Assembly: GCA_003516955.1 (NCBI GenBank)
Contig: DPBN01000357.1
Span: 1-6,482 of the forward strand
Length of the DNA: 6,482 bases
Reading direction: 5' to 3'
Source: Armatimonadota bacterium
GTDB lineage: Bacteria; Armatimonadota; Fimbriimonadia; Fimbriimonadales; Fimbriimonadaceae
The first letter of the stretch is position 1; each line of letters opens with the position of its first letter. A program made the translations under genes and the position numbers. The notes beneath the pieces are model-generated. The model searched no databases. It had not been told where the DNA came from and worked only from the letters and a program-made list of their open reading frames with translations. This document shows, one piece after another, positions 3,590 to 6,482 of the stretch.

Positions 3590-5431
3590 TTGTCACGTCC
3601 GCTGCGTTCCGTCTTGTTCGCGACGCTCGGTCTGATGGTCTCCGGGGCTTGGGCCTCGGGCGATCTGCGACCGTACCGAGCCTCCCAGGTTCTCGAGCTG
3701 CTTCGTCTCGCCAAGAGGAGCGGGCTGAGCGCGGCGACCCTGCCTCCGGGGAAGCTGCTGCTCGATCAGCCGATCCTTCTCGGCCCCGAGTTCAGCGGCA
3801 TGGCTCTGCACGCGGCACCCGAGGGCACTTGGCTCGTCGGCGCGTCTCTCGTAGAGGGCTGGGAGCCCGCCGACGACGGTCGCCTGCCCGCCGTCGCGCG
3901 GGGCCAAGTGTGGAGGGCGCCGATCCCCCTCGGCGCGAGCCGGGCGGAGCTGGTCGTCGGCCTTCAGACGCAGCCCGCTACGGCGTACCCGCAGCGCGGA
4001 TACTTCGCCATCGGCGGCTCGCCCTCGGCCGGGGTGGTTTCCTTCTCCGATCCCGCGCCTGGAACGTGGTCGCCCGCGGCGTGGCAGGGCGGCAACGCTC
4101 TGATCGTCGAGGGCTGGAGTCCGGGGTACGCGTCGTTCCGCTCTCGCGTGGCGGACCTCCAGCCGGGGCGGGCCACGCTCGCGCAGACCCCCTGGTACCC
4201 GCTGCTGGCTGGCCACCGGTTCCGCTTCCGCAACGCCCTCGAGTTCCTCGACGAGCCGGGAGAGGCCGTCGTGGAGCCCGGCGCCGGTTGGGTCTACTGG
4301 TGGCCCACCGAGCTGTGGGATACGGAGGAGACGCTTCTAACCTCGGTCGAGGGCTTGGTGCGGCTGAACGGAGCGAACGGCTTCCGGTTCGAGCGGATCG
4401 GATTCGGGCCGTGCCTGGGCGACGCCGTGCAGGTCGGTTCGGCCACCGGAGTGACGTTCCGCCGCTGCCGGTTCGTCGGCGCGGAGGGCCGAGGGCTGGT
4501 CTGCACCGACGATCTAGCGCGGGAGCTGACCGTCGAGGGCTGCGACTTCGTGGACCTCGGGCGCGACGGGCTGGTGCTGCGGGGCGGCGACCGGTTCGGC
4601 TTGGTGGCTTCGGGCAGCGCCGTGCGCGACTGCCTGTTCCGGCGGTGCGGTCGTCTCGAGGGCATCTCCAGCGGGCTGCGCCTGTCGGGCGTGGGGCACA
4701 CGGTCGAGCGGTGCCTGTTCATGGACCTGCCTGCGGCCGCGATCCGAGCCTACAACAGCGGCTCGGCCAGTCTGCCGCAGCAGTCTGGTCTCAACGATTC
4801 GACCATCCGGGAGTGCCTGTTCGAGCGCGTTTCCCTCGAGGCGGTGGACGGCGGCGCGATCGTGGCAAGCCGGGACTGGTCCTCGCAGGGCAACGCCATT
4901 GTGGGCTGCTTGTTCCGCGGCATCCGTCCAGGGTGGTCTTCGCCGCTGGCTCCCCCGGTTTCCGGGATCATGCTCGACGACCGGATGGCGGGGTGGCGGA
5001 TCGAATCGTGCCACTTCGTGGACTGCCAGACCGGGGTGCACCTCGTCGGCGGGTGGGGGACGATCGTCCGAAGGTGCCAGTTCGTCGGGACGGACCTGGC
5101 GGTGCGCTTCTACGCCGGCTCGCGGCTGACGCAGTGGGGCCTGCGGGTGCCGTGGTTCGACAAGCTGGCGGCGTTCCGCGTGACCCTGGCACCGTGGTCC
5201 CAGCGGTACCCCGCCCTGGCGAACCTGGTCTCGCGCAACACGTCGCTACCGAGCTTCGGGTTCGCGACCGGCTGCGAGGTCTCCTCGTGCCAGCGGTCTG
5301 CGTCGGGCTGGCAGCAACCGATCCGCGTCGCCACGGGCCTGCCGGAGTATCCCTGGGTGACGGTGACGATGTTCGGCAACGGCACGACGGTCGGTCCGAT
5401 TCCCGACATCAGGCGCCGAATGGAGCCGTGA
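3590..5431 (+). CDS. Secreted right-handed parallel beta-helix protein, GH141-like architecture
   Basis: The 613-residue precursor starts at TTG 3590. Residues 1-22 are a signal peptide: basic MSRPLR, hydrophobic SVLFATLGLMVSG, then AWA/S cleavage. Residues about 30-250 form an N-terminal beta region of the type preceding the helix in GH141-like proteins (fucosidase/xylanase-related): ASLVEGWEP (85-93), VWRAPIP (107-113), ALEFLDEPGEAVVEPGAGWVYWWP (216-239). From about 258 to 510 lies a parallel beta-helix in which eight rungs carry C-x-F (C293, C318, C348, C375, C409, C440, C474, C496). The C-terminal part has LAPWSQRYPALANLVSRNTS (533-552), a pattern I associate with such carbohydrate-active proteins. 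It probably acts outside the cytoplasm on a polysaccharide or glycan, but no catalytic residue can be assigned by eye and a purely binding or structural role is possible. Upstream codons in frame are a non-coding extension. It is divergent from the rhomboid-like gene and convergent with the glycosyltransferase. Confidence 0.88.
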   Translation: MSRPLRSVLFATLGLMVSGAWASGDLRPYRASQVLELLRLAKRSGLSAATLPPGKLLLDQPILLGPEFSGMALHAAPEGTWLVGASLVEGWEPADDGRLPAVARGQVWRAPIPLGASRAELVVGLQTQPATAYPQRGYFAIGGSPSAGVVSFSDPAPGTWSPAAWQGGNALIVEGWSPGYASFRSRVADLQPGRATLAQTPWYPLLAGHRFRFRNALEFLDEPGEAVVEPGAGWVYWWPTELWDTEETLLTSVEGLVRLNGANGFRFERIGFGPCLGDAVQVGSATGVTFRRCRFVGAEGRGLVCTDDLARELTVEGCDFVDLGRDGLVLRGGDRFGLVASGSAVRDCLFRRCGRLEGISSGLRLSGVGHTVERCLFMDLPAAAIRAYNSGSASLPQQSGLNDSTIRECLFERVSLEAVDGGAIVASRDWSSQGNAIVGCLFRGIRPGWSSPLAPPVSGIMLDDRMAGWRIESCHFVDCQTGVHLVGGWGTIVRRCQFVGTDLAVRFYAGSRLTQWGLRVPWFDKLAAFRVTLAPWSQRYPALANLVSRNTSLPSFGFATGCEVSSCQRSASGWQQPIRVATGLPEYPWVTVTMFGNGTTVGPIPDIRRRMEP

Positions 5432-5589
5432 CGGCCGACCGGCGAGAGCGGCCGCCAGGCCACGCTCGCCATGGCCGCAGTTCCCTGGGCGCAACCTAGC
5501 GGCCCGCCGAGAGGGGTGCGGCCTTCCCGGGCGCGTGGTGGATCGAGGGCCTGGATGGACTCCGCTCGCGTCGGTCCGTGGCCAAGCCC
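5432..5589. other. Convergent intergenic gap without a clear terminator
   Basis: These 158 bases separate the ends of the beta-helix gene and the glycosyltransferase gene. A 6-bp repeat, CGGCCG at 5432-5437 and 5449-5454, can pair across 11 nt directly after the beta-helix stop codon, but no T-tract follows. I see no promoter, RNA gene or supported coding sequence here. Confidence 0.4.
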
Positions 5590-6482
5590 TCAGGGGACGG
5601 CTGGCACCGCGAGGGCGCCCTCGAGGCTATCCCGCACGATCTCGGCGCAGCGCCGCCACCCTCCGCTGCGCTCGTAGACGGCCAACGCCCTGCGTCGGGC
5701 GTGCTCCCCCTCGCGCCACAGCTCGAGGCAGGCTTGGGCGATCGCTTCGGGATCGGGCGGAACGATGCGCCCGCCCTCGGGAGCGCAGACGGCCTCGGGA
5801 ACGCCGCAGACCGGGGTGGCCACGACCGGCGTGCCGACCCGCAGCGCCTCGTAGATCACGTGCGGGGAGGCGTCGAACCTTGCGGGCAGCAGCAGGGCCG
5901 CGGCGTCGCGGATCAGAGCCTGAACCTCGCCCGGCGGCAAGCCGGAGCGCACCCCGCGGAACCCGGGCCCGTCCGGCACGTCCAGATCGCCAGGAACGCC
6001 CACACCGACCACCTGCGCCCCGGGCAGCCGCTCGGAGAGCAGTCGGGCGGCCTCCGCCACGCGGTCCATGCCCTTGCGGCGCCAGTCGCTCCCGACCGCG
6101 GCGAAGAGGGGCCTGCGCGCAGCGTCGATGGGAGGGGCGGGTTCGCCCAGAGGCCCCCAGCCGATCCGCACGACCCGCTCGGGAGCGAGGCCGTGGACCG
6201 CGAGCACCTTTCGCCGCGCCCACTCGCTGAGCGTGAACACCCGAACGGCACCCCGGAAGGCCCGCCTCTGCAGACCCAGATAAAAGCGGGACCAGCGCCG
6301 AGGCCTCCACTCCTCGGGATACGTCGGGTCGTCCGGGTCATAGGGGCCGTCGGTGACGAGCGCATAGGGCGCACCCTTCGGCACGGCCGTCGCCCCCCAG
6401 TGGAGGATCGCCGAGGGTGGATGGGGCAACCCTTCGACCAGCCTTCGGCCCCGCGCGCCGGCGCTGAGCAGGAACGGCGGCG
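5590..6482 (-). CDS. GT4-type glycosyltransferase, GT-B fold (5' end off window)
   Basis: The 296 visible residues run from the right edge to TGA 5590-5592; the frame is open to the edge, so the N-terminus is missing (GT4 enzymes are usually 350-420 residues). The visible N-terminal Rossmann part has ILHWGATAVPKGAPYALVTDG (25-45) and VFTLSEWARRKVLAVHGLAPERVVRIGWGP (81-110), the typical link before the nucleotide-sugar domain. The C-terminal domain has AVGSDWRRKGMDRVAEA (128-144), where the basic residues normally contact the donor phosphates, and DASPHVIYEALRVGTPVVATPVCGVPEAV (203-231), the GT4 E-x7-E region with D203 in place of the first Glu and E211 kept. It would transfer a sugar from an activated donor in cell-surface polysaccharide, lipid or small-molecule glycosylation; substrate and donor cannot be named. 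A TTG at 6429 could be an internal start, but the coding pattern continues beyond it (PPFLLSAGARGRRLVEG), so I treat the gene as 5'-partial. No terminator was seen. Confidence 0.9.
   Translation of the reverse strand, partial: PPFLLSAGARGRRLVEGLPHPPSAILHWGATAVPKGAPYALVTDGPYDPDDPTYPEEWRPRRWSRFYLGLQRRAFRGAVRVFTLSEWARRKVLAVHGLAPERVVRIGWGPLGEPAPPIDAARRPLFAAVGSDWRRKGMDRVAEAARLLSERLPGAQVVGVGVPGDLDVPDGPGFRGVRSGLPPGEVQALIRDAAALLLPARFDASPHVIYEALRVGTPVVATPVCGVPEAVCAPEGGRIVPPDPEAIAQACLELWREGEHARRRALAVYERSGGWRRCAEIVRDSLEGALAVPAVP

Noticed and set aside
3460..3714. Upstream extension of the rhomboid-like frame
   Set aside because: It overlaps the divergent gene's start and signal peptide, reads as low-complexity polar sequence and would bury the promoter region; ATG 3459 fits the family N-terminus better.
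2731..5499. Very long plus-strand open frame of 922 codons
   Set aside because: It is antisense to the rhomboid-like gene and out of frame with the beta-helix gene. Its translation is Arg/Gly/Ala/Pro-rich with no domain pattern, as expected for stop-poor G+C-rich shadow frames.
5498..5640. Plus-strand stretch translating as GAWWIEGLDGLRSRR, looking protein-like
   Set aside because: There is no start codon or Shine-Dalgarno, a stop lies just upstream, and the frame becomes the antisense of the glycosyltransferase; probably chance.
1..6482. CRISPR arrays, tRNA or rRNA genes, insertion sequences, toxin-antitoxin or phage-defence genes
   Set aside because: I looked on both strands and saw no repeat-spacer pattern, cloverleaf, transposase motif or defence-type domain.

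Overview
The window is G+C-rich bacterial chromosomal DNA (about two thirds G+C by eye). It carries six protein genes and no recognisable RNA gene, insertion sequence, CRISPR array or integration site. The best lineage hint is the pseudopilin at 1029-1832. Its N-terminus, with FPVFSQAKAAAK after the hydrophobic helix and a later H-x9-DG motif, resembles the many DUF1559-like prepilins of Armatimonadota (Fimbriimonas-type bacteria) and Planctomycetes. I lean towards Armatimonadota, as an inference from remembered sequence style only.

Layout, left to right. (1) 1-882, minus: an ArsR-fold winged-helix regulator with a large C-terminal beta-rich domain, running off the left edge. Its promoter overlaps a near-perfect 20-bp palindrome at 895-914. 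(2) 1029-1832, minus: the type II/IV pseudopilin-like protein. (3) 1913-2638, minus: ribosomal protein L1 (rplA), with a TTG start and a clear Shine-Dalgarno. (4) 2719-3459, minus: a six-helix rhomboid-like membrane protein without the catalytic serine/histidine motifs. (5) 3590-5431, plus: a secreted right-handed parallel beta-helix protein with a TTG start, strong Shine-Dalgarno and clean signal peptide. (6) 5590-6482, minus: the C-terminal two thirds or so of a GT4-type (GT-B fold) glycosyltransferase, running off the right edge.

The rhomboid-like gene, rplA, the pseudopilin and the regulator lie head to tail on the minus strand. Hairpins in the gaps suggest separate or attenuated units rather than one tight operon. 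The beta-helix gene diverges from the rhomboid-like gene and converges on the glycosyltransferase. I see no single pathway linking all six. The most unusual points are rplA separated from its usual partners rplK and rplJ-rplL, an altered L1 signature loop, two genes that look leaderless next to two TTG genes with strong Shine-Dalgarno sites, and a regulator with a sugar-enzyme-like C-terminal domain over an obvious self-operator. I did not find evidence for a wholly new multi-gene system.
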